From Psychrobacter cibarius (GTDB lineage: Bacteria; Pseudomonadota; Gammaproteobacteria; Pseudomonadales; Moraxellaceae), in NCBI RefSeq assembly GCF_016107535.1, contig NZ_JABASQ010000017.1:1-63230 (forward strand): DNA of 63,230 nt, given 5' to 3'. Numbering within the stretch: position 1 is the first letter of the stretch; each line of letters starts with the position of its first letter. The notes beneath the pieces are model-generated. The model did not search any database. It had not been told where the DNA came from and saw only the letters and a list, made by a program, of their open reading frames with translations. A program made the position numbers and the translations under genes. Below, in pieces: positions 37,387 through 46,052 of the stretch.

Positions 37387-37776
37387 TTATTTCATAAAAC
37401 TGGTATAGCAACTTTGTAGAGATTTTGCGACGACTTTCGTGACCAGCTGTGTGCGATATTGTGAATCGATAGCAGCATTGCCCAATTCAACGAGTGTCAC
37501 TTGCTGCGGCGCTTGCTCACTGACGCAGCCACAAACATTACTTTTTACAGCTTCTTGTTGTGTGTCGGTCATAGCCACGCTAGCCACACGCCAAGCAGTT
37601 TGCTTTTCAATCTGACTGCGGCATTGGTTATCAATCGCTGATTTAAAGACATTCATACCAATCTCATTGGCAGTACCGATAGCAGTACCTGCATTATTAT
37701 TCATGCCACCAGTCGTTGTGCATCCAGATAGAGCGAGGGTAGCGAGCATAGCCGTTGATATTAAGATTTTTTTCAT
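37387..37776 (-). CDS. Small lipoprotein
   Basis: 129 residues: signal peptide MKKILISTAMLATLALSGC with a textbook lipobox (LSGC, Cys near 19), then a Gly/Asn-rich linker. A helical domain with four cysteines (NQCRSQIE, NVCGCVSE, LQSCYTSF) may form disulfides in the periplasm. Function not recognised. A good ribosome-binding site (AAAGGATC) precedes the ATG. Single gene. Confidence 0.75.
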   Translation of the reverse strand: MKKILISTAMLATLALSGCTTTGGMNNNAGTAIGTANEIGMNVFKSAIDNQCRSQIEKQTAWRVASVAMTDTQQEAVKSNVCGCVSEQAPQQVTLVELGNAAIDSQYRTQLVTKVVAKSLQSCYTSFMK

Positions 37777-37972
37777 GGGTCTGATCCTTTAAGATTTTCA
37801 TTGGTTTTAAGGTTTATGCTTAATAGAAACTGGCATTTGGTACGAGTTGATGTTTGCTAGTTGACATGTATTTTCTCCAAGCAGGTCGTATATTATCAGC
37901 AAAATCAGTGCATGACATTATTAACCACTACTAGCACAGAATGAAGCCATTTTTTATAGAGGATCGATATTA

Positions 37973-38218
37973 TCAATCCAGCCACGCATAAGGGTGATAA
38001 TATGCATAGGCTTTATAAACAATATAACCAGCAATCATCAATAAACCACCGACGATAAATAACCAAGTGGTGAGGTGTTCCCACGAACAACCATCAAAAC
38101 GGTGATTAAACGCCGCAGAAATACTGGCGATGAAAAGAATGAGGCAATCCAATAGCAATATCAGTGTTGAGGTGAGCTCATAACTATCTACGCTAAAGTG
38201 CAGCATACAAGAATCCAT
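37973..38218 (-). CDS. Small two-helix membrane protein
   Basis: 81 residues with two hydrophobic segments (STLILLLDCLILFIASISAAF and WLFIVGGLLMIAGYIVYKAYAYY) joined by a short polar loop. I do not recognise the family. It is isolated, with non-coding DNA on both sides. Confidence 0.5.
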   Translation of the reverse strand: MDSCMLHFSVDSYELTSTLILLLDCLILFIASISAAFNHRFDGCSWEHLTTWLFIVGGLLMIAGYIVYKAYAYYHPYAWLD

Positions 38219-38394
38219 GAATAAAATTTATCTTCCTTTAACGAGTTCATTAACTGAGAGAGGTGAAATATTCATGAAGTATTGCTATATTTGGGTAGCG
38301 TATTTATTATTTTCTACTGTAAATACTATTTAGCTTAATAGCATTCTGCGCAAAGCAGCCGATTCAAACCCATATATACGTAACTCAGCACAAA

Positions 38395-38429
38395 AAAACC
38401 AGCTAAGGCAAAGGCTCTTAGCTGGTTTT
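38395..38429 (-). terminator. Terminator of the gene at 38464
   Basis: AAAACCAGCTAAG and CTTAGCTGGTTTT form a 13-base stem with a nine-base loop; a T run follows on the minus strand. Confidence 0.85.
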
Positions 38430-38463
38430 ATTTTATAAAGTTGATGTCAGTTTTTTAACTGCT

Positions 38464-38979
38464 TTAGACATTTTTACCGTGTTGCTTTTGCTGAATGTCT
38501 TTTGCGAGTTTGTAACACTCATTGATGTGGTCATTGGCGATTTTTTTGAAAATCATATAGCCCATTGTAGCAGCAACCATCTGACCTCCCAGTGGGATAA
38601 ATTTCGTTACTTGTTTGGCAGCGATACGACCACCAAAGCCTTGCACGGTCTTTTTAACAATACCACGTGTCGCCATCAACCCTGCAAAATCGACAGTACG
38701 ATCTTTCAATGCACCCCAATGAATGGCTCGTGATTCTAAATCAACTGCCGCCTTACGGTCTTCAAGTAAGCCAAATCTCTCGCTAATGTCAGGTAATAGT
38801 TGAGTAAGCATACCTGCGTCTACTGCGACATCAAAAAATGGTACAGGAACGATGGCAACACCAGCAGAATATTTGGCACGTTTTTTGACCAACTTTTGAC
38901 ATTCCTTTTTTACTTGTTCAAGATCCAAGCTAGGGTCAATGGTATTTGGTAGTTTTTCAGCCAGTGGTGTGGTTTTCAT
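38464..38979 (-). CDS. DUF697-like hypothetical protein
   Basis: 171 residues. The N-terminal half has VKKRAKYSAGVAIVPVPFFDVAVDAGMLTQLLPDISERFGL, like the DUF697 pattern of a proline-containing hydrophobic hairpin. The C-terminal half has a glycine-rich hydrophobic segment (KFIPLGGQMVAATMGYMIFKKIA). It probably associates with the inner membrane. No catalytic motif. It is divergent from recJ, with a cluster of ATGCA motifs between them. Confidence 0.6.
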   Translation of the reverse strand: MKTTPLAEKLPNTIDPSLDLEQVKKECQKLVKKRAKYSAGVAIVPVPFFDVAVDAGMLTQLLPDISERFGLLEDRKAAVDLESRAIHWGALKDRTVDFAGLMATRGIVKKTVQGFGGRIAAKQVTKFIPLGGQMVAATMGYMIFKKIANDHINECYKLAKDIQQKQHGKNV

Positions 38980-39096
38980 AAAGCATCCTTATAAATGGTT
39001 AAAATAAAAAATCAAATCTCAATAGATAGCAAGTATCTCAGTTGCTTACCATTTTATGGATTTCTGAGCGGCATACAATCATTGCTTTGTAGCAAA

Positions 39097-39162
39097 ATGC
39101 AGAAAAATGCAGTCGATATGCACCGTTTTTGTAAATGAAATATTATGCATATTATATGCATA
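39097..39162. promoter_or_regulatory. ATGCA-motif cluster upstream of recJ
   Basis: ATGCA occurs at 39097, 39107, 39118, 39145 and 39156. The last two are cores of palindromes TATGCATA placed 11 bases apart. The 10-11-base spacing puts copies on one DNA face. It is a possible binding region; no regulator is known for it. Confidence 0.4.
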
Positions 39163-39286
39163 GAGTATGAATTATTTGCTCCATGCTAGTATTAAAATAT
39201 GGTTTATCACAATGTACTGCAACAAAAAACGATAAACCAAGCCGCCAAAAATTGTCATTGTGACCCTCTGCCAAAGCCAGTAGAAT

Positions 39287-41122
39287 ATGCACATGCTAAA
39301 TTTAACCCCCCGTTATACCAGCACTCGCATCGACGAGTTGCCCGCCGCGCTGCAACCACTTGCCGCCCAATCATTGACGCTTGCCCGCCTGTATGCAGGT
39401 CGCGGCATTACTCAGCCTGATGAGCTAGAGACGCAACTCTCTGCGCTATTGCCAGCCGAAATGCTACATGGTGTCACCGAAGCAGTGCGTCTGTTAGACG
39501 TCGCCATCGATGACGGTCAGCGTATCCTTATCGTGGGCGATTTTGACTGTGATGGTGCGACCAGTACCGCATTAATGATGCGTGCGCTTACAAAAATGGG
39601 GGCATTCGTTGACTTTTTAGTGCCCGACCGTTTTAAGTACGGCTATGGTTTGACACCAGAAATTGTCGAATTGGGTATTGAGAAGTATCATCCTGAGGTG
39701 ATAGTGACCGTCGATAATGGTATCTCAAGCCATGAAGGCGTGGCTCGTGCGCAAGCCGATGGTATCACCGTGATTATTACTGATCATCATTTGACGACTA
39801 AAGAAACACCGCCTGCGGAGGCTGTGGTTAATCCCAATCAGCTCGATTGCCACTTCAGCAGTAAAGCGCTCGTAGGAGTGGGTGTGGCATTTTATGTGCT
39901 TGGACGCTTGGCTAAGCTGCGCCGCGAAGCTGGTAAATCTACCGTGCAAGTGAGTCAATATTTGGATTTGGTGGCATTAGGAACGATTGCCGACGTTGGG
40001 GTGCTTGATAAAAACAATCGCATTTTAGTGCATCATGGACTGGCGGCTATCCGCCAAGGGCGCTGCTCGCTCGGTATCTTGGCACTCCTTGAACAAGCAG
40101 GGCGAGATCCTAAACAGTTGCAGGCACAAGATTTTGGGTTTGTCTTAGGACCTCGTATCAATGCCGCTGGTCGTATGGACAATATGCGCATCGGTATTGA
40201 GTGTTTGTTGACGGATGACTGGAGTACGGCGCAGCGTTTGGCGCAAGAGCTTGAGCAGTTAAACCGGGCGCGTCGACAGGTAGAAGGTGAGATGCGCGCG
40301 CAAGCGGATAACATCGTACAGACATTAGCCGCTGCGGATACAGACATGGACGATGAGGCTACGGCGGATAACCGTGAAAGCGGCGATGTTATTGTTCAAA
40401 ATAGATCTGAGAAAAAGACGAATAATAATCATAAACGCAGTATCGTTTTATATCAAGATGATTGGCATCAAGGCGTCATCGGCATTGTCGCTGGACGGTT
40501 AAAAGAAAGTCATTATTTGCCAAGTATCGTCTTTGCGCCCGCGGATACAGAGCGTACCGGTGACGATGACCCTATCAAAGGATCGGCGCGTTCTATCGCT
40601 GGCGTGCACATTCGTGATGCGATTGAGCAGGTTGCCGAGCGCCATCCTGATTTAATCAGTCATTTTGGTGGTCATGCGATGGCAGCAGGCTTAACGATCA
40701 AACGTCGTAACTTTGATGGGTTTGTTATGGCTTTTAATGACGTCATGGCACAGATGAATAATGAGGTGTTTGCTGAGCAAAAATTCACTGATGGCGCGTT
40801 GCAGCCGAGTGACTTTAGCTTGTGGTTTGCTGAACATTTAGCCGATGCCAATATTTGGGGTCATGGCTTTGCACCGCCAATATTTGATGGTGTTTTTGAA
40901 GTGTTAAGCTTTAAGATATTAAAAGACAAGCACCTTAAACTGTCGCTGCGTTACCCTGATGTGCAATATCCGATTGAAGCAATTCATTTTAACTTTGATA
41001 GCGAGATATGGGATTATCGTGCAGAAAAAGTGCATGTATTATTTCAGCTAGACATCAACGAGTGGAACGGCAAACAAAGTCTACAGTTGATGGTAAGGGA
41101 TTTAGCAGTCATACAGGAATGA
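39287..41122 (+). CDS. recJ: Single-stranded-DNA exonuclease RecJ
   Basis: 611 residues; DHH-family 5'-3' single-strand DNA exonuclease used in RecFOR recombination, mismatch and base-excision repair. Metal-site motifs are present: VGDFDCDGATSTALM, VTVDNGISSHEG, ITDHHLT, LGTIADVGVL, and in the DHHA1 domain DDWHQGVIGIVAGRLKE and SHFGGHAMAAGL. The C-terminal OB-like region is complete. An acidic loop near residues 350-375 (DTDMDDEATADNRE) is an extra, variable insert. Start ATG 39287 or 39293; neither has a strong ribosome-binding site. Confidence 0.95.
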   Translation: MHMLNLTPRYTSTRIDELPAALQPLAAQSLTLARLYAGRGITQPDELETQLSALLPAEMLHGVTEAVRLLDVAIDDGQRILIVGDFDCDGATSTALMMRALTKMGAFVDFLVPDRFKYGYGLTPEIVELGIEKYHPEVIVTVDNGISSHEGVARAQADGITVIITDHHLTTKETPPAEAVVNPNQLDCHFSSKALVGVGVAFYVLGRLAKLRREAGKSTVQVSQYLDLVALGTIADVGVLDKNNRILVHHGLAAIRQGRCSLGILALLEQAGRDPKQLQAQDFGFVLGPRINAAGRMDNMRIGIECLLTDDWSTAQRLAQELEQLNRARRQVEGEMRAQADNIVQTLAAADTDMDDEATADNRESGDVIVQNRSEKKTNNNHKRSIVLYQDDWHQGVIGIVAGRLKESHYLPSIVFAPADTERTGDDDPIKGSARSIAGVHIRDAIEQVAERHPDLISHFGGHAMAAGLTIKRRNFDGFVMAFNDVMAQMNNEVFAEQKFTDGALQPSDFSLWFAEHLADANIWGHGFAPPIFDGVFEVLSFKILKDKHLKLSLRYPDVQYPIEAIHFNFDSEIWDYRAEKVHVLFQLDINEWNGKQSLQLMVRDLAVIQE

Positions 41123-41164
41123 TGGCATTATCTTATTATAAGATACTTAATAAGTAGCAAATAT

Positions 41165-41197
41165 AGCGTCGACTTTGTTTAAGGTTGACGCTTTTTT
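41165..41197 (+). terminator. Terminator of recJ
   Basis: AGCGTCGAC and GTTGACGCT form the stem, followed by six T. It lies between the convergent recJ and the gene at 41196. Confidence 0.8.
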
Positions 41198-41867
41198 AGT
41201 ATTTCCATTCGATGGTTGGAAACTGCCAGTCATAACGAATGGCGAGCATGCGTAAGGTAAAAATCGTACCCATAGTAGCGATGTCAGCAATCCAAGATGT
41301 CACACCCAGATTGTGTAGGGCGAAATAGAGAATGCCGCCAGCCAAGGCTGCCGAAATATAAATCTCTTGCTGCAACACCAGCGGAATCTCATTGCAGATC
41401 ATATCGCGGATGATACCGCCGACAATAATGGTGATTACCCCAAGTAATAACGCCACGGGCACATTTGCACCCATACTATCGGCAACCTTGATACCGATTA
41501 AGGTAAAAACTGACAGTCCAATAGTATCTGAGAGTTTGAGGAACTTATTAACGCGTTTAGAGTTGGGATGAAAGAATATTTGCATCACTAATGAAGAGAT
41601 GGTGATAACAGTCAGGTAGCTCATATCCACCATCCAAAATAGTGGATGGCGATCTAAAATGACATCACGCACAGTGCCGCCACCGATAGCGGTGACAATA
41701 GACACCAGTAAACAACCAAAAACATCGAAATTTTTGTGTTTTGCCAGTATCGTGCCTGAAATGCTACAAGCGATAATACCAATCATATCAAAAAGGTAAA
41801 TGAGAGAGCGTGGGTCAAACGTAGTGATTAGTGCTGAAGGGTTCAATGCGATAGCCAGCATGAGCAA
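41196..41867 (-). CDS. UPF0126/TRIC-family membrane protein, copy A
   Basis: 223 residues, about seven membrane helices arranged as two repeated halves. Signature: FDMIGIIACSISGTILAKHKNFDVFGCLL, GGGTVRDVILDRHPLFWM and the second-half GGIIRDMICNEIPLVLQQEIY. This family (YadS/YicG) is related to eukaryotic TRIC cation channels; physiological substrates are poorly defined. A close paralogue lies upstream at 42122, separated by a 174-bp mobile element. Confidence 0.88.
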   Translation of the reverse strand: MLMLAIALNPSALITTFDPRSLIYLFDMIGIIACSISGTILAKHKNFDVFGCLLVSIVTAIGGGTVRDVILDRHPLFWMVDMSYLTVITISSLVMQIFFHPNSKRVNKFLKLSDTIGLSVFTLIGIKVADSMGANVPVALLLGVITIIVGGIIRDMICNEIPLVLQQEIYISAALAGGILYFALHNLGVTSWIADIATMGTIFTLRMLAIRYDWQFPTIEWKY

Positions 41868-41923
41868 GTCTCACTAAGTTTGTATGATGATTGTCTGATT
41901 ATTATAAGCCAATGCAGTAGAGT

Positions 41924-42097
41924 TATGGCGTGTCCTCATTTTAAAAATGGTGATAAAAATGAGATAAATTACCGTCAAACAAGGAAAGTAGCGCACATAA
42001 TATCGAGATATTAAGAAGCTATTTGACGATGTTTGGCAAAATTTAGCCATTTTTAGCCCATTTAGAAAGTAAACGATTGAATTGAGGACACGCCCTA
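41924..42097. mobile_element. 174-bp MITE-like element, copy 2
   Basis: Ends TATGGCGTGTCCTCA and TGAGGACGCCCTA-type (TGAGGACACGCCCTA), bounded by TA. It has no coding capacity, lies inverted relative to the copy at 35029-35202, and is nearly identical to it. It sits between two UPF0126 paralogues. Confidence 0.85.
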
Positions 42098-42121
42098 GTG
42101 TTTAAACCATATATATCGGTC

Positions 42122-42757
42122 TTATTTCACCAAACGTATAGAAGGCAGGTGCCAATCAAAACGTAATGCTAGCATCCGTACAGCAAAGATAACGCCCAGC
42201 ATAACAAATTCATTCAATCCAGCATTTACACCCAAACGATCAAGCAGCAGATAAGTGATCGAACCTACAATACTAGCAGAGATATAAATCTCGCGTTGAA
42301 GTAACAGTGGTATCTCATTACAGATGATATCGCGTAGCAGACCACCAATAATAGCCGTCCAAACCCCCATCATAATAGCGATAATAGCTGACATATCTTG
42401 TGTCAATGCTATCTTAAAACCAATCACGCTAAAAGCCGCCAACCCAATGGCATCAAACAGCTTCAATGCCTTATCAATCTTATGATACAGATGAAAGAAT
42501 ATTTGTAAAATAAGCGATGTCACTGTGATGACGATCACATAATTGAGGTCAGTCATCCAAAATAATGGATGACGGTCTAGCGCCATATCACGTAGTGTAC
42601 CGCCGCCGATAGCATTGACCATCGCAACCAAGATACAGCCAGCAATATCAAAGCCTTTGTGCTGTGCCAGCAGTGTACCTGCGATCGCACAAGCAATCAC
42701 ACCAACCATATCTAATAAATATAATAAAATATCAGGAAAAATTAAATCATTAACCAT
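42122..42757 (-). CDS. UPF0126/TRIC-family membrane protein, copy B
   Basis: 211 residues with the same two-fold membrane architecture as copy A: LDMVGVIACAIAGTLLAQHKGFDIAGCIL, GGGTLRDMALDRHPLFWM, GGLLRDIICNEIPLLLQREIY. The copies align along their length and represent a tandem duplication. A GGCTG pentanucleotide tract lies 38-67 bases upstream of its start, close enough to alter promoter spacing. Confidence 0.88.
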   Translation of the reverse strand: MVNDLIFPDILLYLLDMVGVIACAIAGTLLAQHKGFDIAGCILVAMVNAIGGGTLRDMALDRHPLFWMTDLNYVIVITVTSLILQIFFHLYHKIDKALKLFDAIGLAAFSVIGFKIALTQDMSAIIAIMMGVWTAIIGGLLRDIICNEIPLLLQREIYISASIVGSITYLLLDRLGVNAGLNEFVMLGVIFAVRMLALRFDWHLPSIRLVK

Positions 42758-42794
42758 GATTATATTACCAATATAATGGCCATCAAAATAGATT

Positions 42795-42824
42795 GGCTGG
42801 GCTGGGCTGGGCTGGGCTGGGCTG
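42795..42824. repeat. (GGCTG)6 pentanucleotide tract
   Basis: Six perfect GGCTG units lie upstream of the leftward UPF0126 copy B. Tracts of this type vary in length by slippage. Confidence 0.95.
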
Positions 42825-42898
42825 GGTTAGATTAGGTTAGTTTTGAAGTTGCTTATATCAATAATTTAAATAGAGTTAACCTAACTTTAGGTAGTAGT

Positions 42899-44053
42899 TT
42901 AGCCATCTTTTGCAAATAGAATAAGCCCAATGATAATCAGAGCAATACCTATTAAACCCATCGCTGATGGCAGGGTATTATTGAGCAATAGCATACCGCC
43001 AATTAAGGCAAATATCACTTCACTTGCCTGAGTGGCATCAACCCCAGCCACTTCGCTTGAAGTTTCCGCTTTTTCACGGGCATATAAAAAGATACTGGTT
43101 GCCGCCACGCCTGCCAATAGAGCCACAAGTAAGGTATTGAATACCTGCTTAGTATCAGGAAAATCCGGATGAACGACAAGACCCAAAACCAACCAAAATG
43201 GCAGACTGCCCAAGGTCATTAACCATACTTTGTTAAAGGCATTTTGTAGGAGGGTGGTTTTGATAGCAGGTATACGTGCGATTAAAGTTTGCAGCACAGA
43301 GCTCGGCAAGGTTTGAGCAGAGTGGTTAAGGTTTAAGGAATTGACCACATCTGCCGTGCGATTCATATCGGCAGACAATGCAGGTGCTTCTGTAATAAGT
43401 GAGGTGGTTTTTTTACTAATCTCGTTGGCTTGGATAACGCTTTTTTGAGTGCTAGTAGGCTCGGCATTACGCTTGCGTGCATTGTAAGATACCTGCCAAA
43501 CCAACTGGTTACCAATGGGATAGCTAAAGGCGGCTATTAGGGCAGGCACGGCACCATAAAGCAGCATATCTTTCATAGGCACTGCATCAGCATCTAGCAA
43601 AGAAGCGGCATCCAGTCCTTCACTGATATTGACTAGTACCACGCCAGCAAATACTAATAACGCATATGCAATGAATTTTTTATCAAAACGTTGTCCGAAT
43701 GCTAGCAAAACGAGTAGGCTTGCAACCACTGTAAACATAAAAGTCGCGGCGACTACCCAGCCTGCGACATGATCAGCCGCGTAGCATATTCCTGTATAAA
43801 AAATTCCAAAACCAATACTGCCCGTAATACACCAAAAGCCCCAATGTTGACGGAATATAGTCATCAGCTCTGTAATACGCCCAAAACCATGCTGCATAAT
43901 TATAATAGCCGTGAGTATTAGCCACATAAATGCATAGCGAAGGCTAGCTGACCAAAACCAATGCCCACCAGCCGCACTCATAACTTCGTTCAACACAAAC
44001 GTCGAGCTAAAAAATGCCCCCGATAGTAAGCCCAATAAAATGAGTTTGACCAT
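42899..44053 (-). CDS. EamA/EmrE-type multidrug or metabolite exporter
   Basis: 384 residues with about ten membrane helices (VKLILLGLLSGAFFSSTFVLNEVM; WSASLRYAFMWLILTAIIIM; FIALIGGMLLLNNTLPSAMGLIGIALIIIGLILFA in parts), a drug/metabolite transporter of the PF13536 type. The central cytoplasmic loop, near residues 190-275, is unusually long and polar (NARKRNAEPTSTQKS onward) and accounts for the greater length. Substrate unknown. There are no coupled neighbours; queE lies 61 bases upstream on the same strand, so co-transcription is possible. Confidence 0.8.
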   Translation of the reverse strand: MVKLILLGLLSGAFFSSTFVLNEVMSAAGGHWFWSASLRYAFMWLILTAIIIMQHGFGRITELMTIFRQHWGFWCITGSIGFGIFYTGICYAADHVAGWVVAATFMFTVVASLLVLLAFGQRFDKKFIAYALLVFAGVVLVNISEGLDAASLLDADAVPMKDMLLYGAVPALIAAFSYPIGNQLVWQVSYNARKRNAEPTSTQKSVIQANEISKKTTSLITEAPALSADMNRTADVVNSLNLNHSAQTLPSSVLQTLIARIPAIKTTLLQNAFNKVWLMTLGSLPFWLVLGLVVHPDFPDTKQVFNTLLVALLAGVAATSIFLYAREKAETSSEVAGVDATQASEVIFALIGGMLLLNNTLPSAMGLIGIALIIIGLILFAKDG

Positions 44054-44114
44054 ACCTATATTCCTATCCTTGGGTCGCTATTTATGTTGAATATCCATTT
44101 AGATGATTGGACTA

Positions 44115-44846
44115 TTATTTGCCTTTAGCATCTGCCCAGATGATTTTATGCAGTTGCAATTGGAAGCGTACGGGCAGCGCGTCAGCCAACATCCATTCTG
44201 CAAGTTCGCGCGCCAACACAGGTACATCGGGGCTGACTTCCTCGTCGATATCCTCTGCGACATTAAACATCGGCGAAAACCAAACCGTATCGACCAATTC
44301 ATTTAATTTATGCTCAGACAGCTTGGTTTTCGCCCAGTCGTAATCTTCACGATTCATAATGACAAATTTAATTTGGTCATGCTGAGTGAGGTGGTCGAGA
44401 TTTGACCATAGATTCTTATCGACTTCGCCTGAGCTTGGCGTTTTGAGATCCATGACTTTACTGACCGCTTTTGGCACGTTTGCTACCGTGAGCGCGCCTG
44501 CGGTTTCAAGCGAGATTTCATAACCGTCGCTCAGTAAGCGCTTCATTAGCTCAATGGCGTTCGGCTGAGCTAAAGGCTCGCCGCCAGTCAGACAAATACG
44601 CTTGCAAGGATAGCTTTTGATGGTCTCTATAATGGTTTCTAGCGACTGCCGCTCGCCGCCAGTAAAGGCGTATTCAGTATCGCAATAGACACAGCGAAGT
44701 GGACAGCCGGTCAAGCGTACAAATATCGTTGGCAAGCCTGAGGTCAGCGCTTCACCTTGTAAAGAATAAAAGATTTCTGTCAAACGTAGACCCGCTTCAG
44801 GGTCAGTGACAGGAATGGCGGCGGTGCGTAATAGTGATTCACTCAT
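44115..44846 (-). CDS. queE: 7-carboxy-7-deazaguanine synthase QueE
   Basis: 243 residues, radical SAM. The iron-sulfur motif CPLRCVYC lies near residue 50, followed by DTEYAF and the SAM-contact CLTGGEPLAQPNA. The N-terminus LRLTEIFYSLQGE is typical of QueE. It converts 6-carboxytetrahydropterin to 7-carboxy-7-deazaguanine for queuosine in tRNA. No queC, queD or queF is adjacent. I see no preQ1 riboswitch upstream. Confidence 0.93.
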   Translation of the reverse strand: MSESLLRTAAIPVTDPEAGLRLTEIFYSLQGEALTSGLPTIFVRLTGCPLRCVYCDTEYAFTGGERQSLETIIETIKSYPCKRICLTGGEPLAQPNAIELMKRLLSDGYEISLETAGALTVANVPKAVSKVMDLKTPSSGEVDKNLWSNLDHLTQHDQIKFVIMNREDYDWAKTKLSEHKLNELVDTVWFSPMFNVAEDIDEEVSPDVPVLARELAEWMLADALPVRFQLQLHKIIWADAKGK

Positions 44847-44996
44847 AATATGTCAAATACAGTTAAAGATTGCTAATGGGATGAGGCATTTATCAATCGT
44901 AATAAAAAGGCAGGTTCAGGTATGGGCGTTTTGCGTTTGGATAAAGCCAAACCAAAAAAAGGGATTATAACGCACCACCCTCTATTAAGCTGCAAA

Positions 44997-45026
44997 AAAG
45001 ACGCTGAAGTTTTCTTCAGCGTCTTT
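44997..45026 (-). terminator. Terminator of dapD
   Basis: AAAGACGCTGAAG and CTTCAGCGTCTTT form a perfect 13-base stem with a TTTT loop; a T run follows on the minus strand. Confidence 0.9.
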
Positions 45027-45087
45027 AATAAGGAGGATCTGTCGCTGTCCGTACGGTTTGGGTACGAGACTCTAAGTATTAAAAATA

Positions 45088-45909
45088 CTAAGCTAAACGC
45101 AATAGCTCATTGACTGATGTTTTAGCGCGGGTTTGTGCATCGACTTTTTTGACGATGATAGCAGCATATAAGCTATGCGTACCATCTTCTGATGGCAAGC
45201 TACCCGGTACGACAACAGAGCCTGCTGGTACACGGCCACGATGAATCTCACCCGTTTCGCGATCATAAATGCGCGTTGATTGACCAATAAATACACCCAT
45301 CGAAATAACAGCGCCTTCTTCGACGATTACGCCTTCAACGATTTCAGAACGCGCACCGATGAAGCAGTTGTCTTCGATGATAGTTGGATTCGCTTGTAAT
45401 GGCTCTAATACGCCGCCGATACCAACGCCACCTGATAAATGAACATTTTTACCAATTTGGGCACATGAACCCACGGTCGCCCACGTATCTACCATCGCGC
45501 CTTGATCGACATACGCGCCGATGTTGACATACGACGGCATCAATACCGCGCCTGCTGCGATGAAAGAGCCTTTACGAGCAACGGCTGGTGGTACAACGCG
45601 TACGCCAGCTTCTTTGAACTGTGCTTCGGTCCAGTTGGCAAACTTAGTCGGAACTTTGTCATAGAATTGCACATGTTCGCCCGCTGCCTGAACATAGTTG
45701 TCGTTTAAGCGAAAAGAGAGCAAAACGGCTTTTTTTGCCCACTGATTGACGACCCATTCGCCATCCTTTTTTTCTGCAACGCGCAATGTACCGTTATCTA
45801 GTTGCTCAAGCACTTGATTAATAGCATCACGCACGTCTTGTGGCATCGTGCTTGGGCTGTATTCGTTGCGTTTTTCAAAGGCTTGTTCGATGGTTTGTTG
45901 TAATGACAT
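45088..45909 (-). CDS. dapD: Tetrahydrodipicolinate N-succinyltransferase
   Basis: About 273 residues from ATG 45909 ([14 protein letters not shown]), preceded by AGGAA; an ATG 33 bases earlier has no site. The N-terminal helical domain precedes a left-handed beta-helix of hexapeptide repeats ([54 protein letters not shown], in parts). It transfers succinyl from succinyl-CoA in the lysine/meso-diaminopimelate pathway. Single gene with its own terminator. Confidence 0.95.
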   Translation of the reverse strand: MSLQQTIEQAFEKRNEYSPSTMPQDVRDAINQVLEQLDNGTLRVAEKKDGEWVVNQWAKKAVLLSFRLNDNYVQAAGEHVQFYDKVPTKFANWTEAQFKEAGVRVVPPAVARKGSFIAAGAVLMPSYVNIGAYVDQGAMVDTWATVGSCAQIGKNVHLSGGVGIGGVLEPLQANPTIIEDNCFIGARSEIVEGVIVEEGAVISMGVFIGQSTRIYDRETGEIHRGRVPAGSVVVPGSLPSEDGTHSLYAAIIVKKVDAQTRAKTSVNELLRLA

Positions 45910-46052
45910 AAAGGTTCCTAAAGTTAGTGGAAGGTAAAGCATATATTATCGTTAAATAACTCGCATGACTTGGCGTAAAAACTTGCTTACCGTATTGTCG
46001 CTAATTTGGCGACTTTTAGCAAACGAGTTAACCGCCAAGATGAGCGCTGCTG

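Noticed and set aside
44847..44921. preQ1 riboswitch before queE
   Set aside because: The short upstream region shows no stem-loop and A-rich tail of the expected form.
45958..46029. Imperfect inverted repeats between dapD and the hydrolase gene
   Set aside because: The stems are short and there is no T tract in the direction of either gene.
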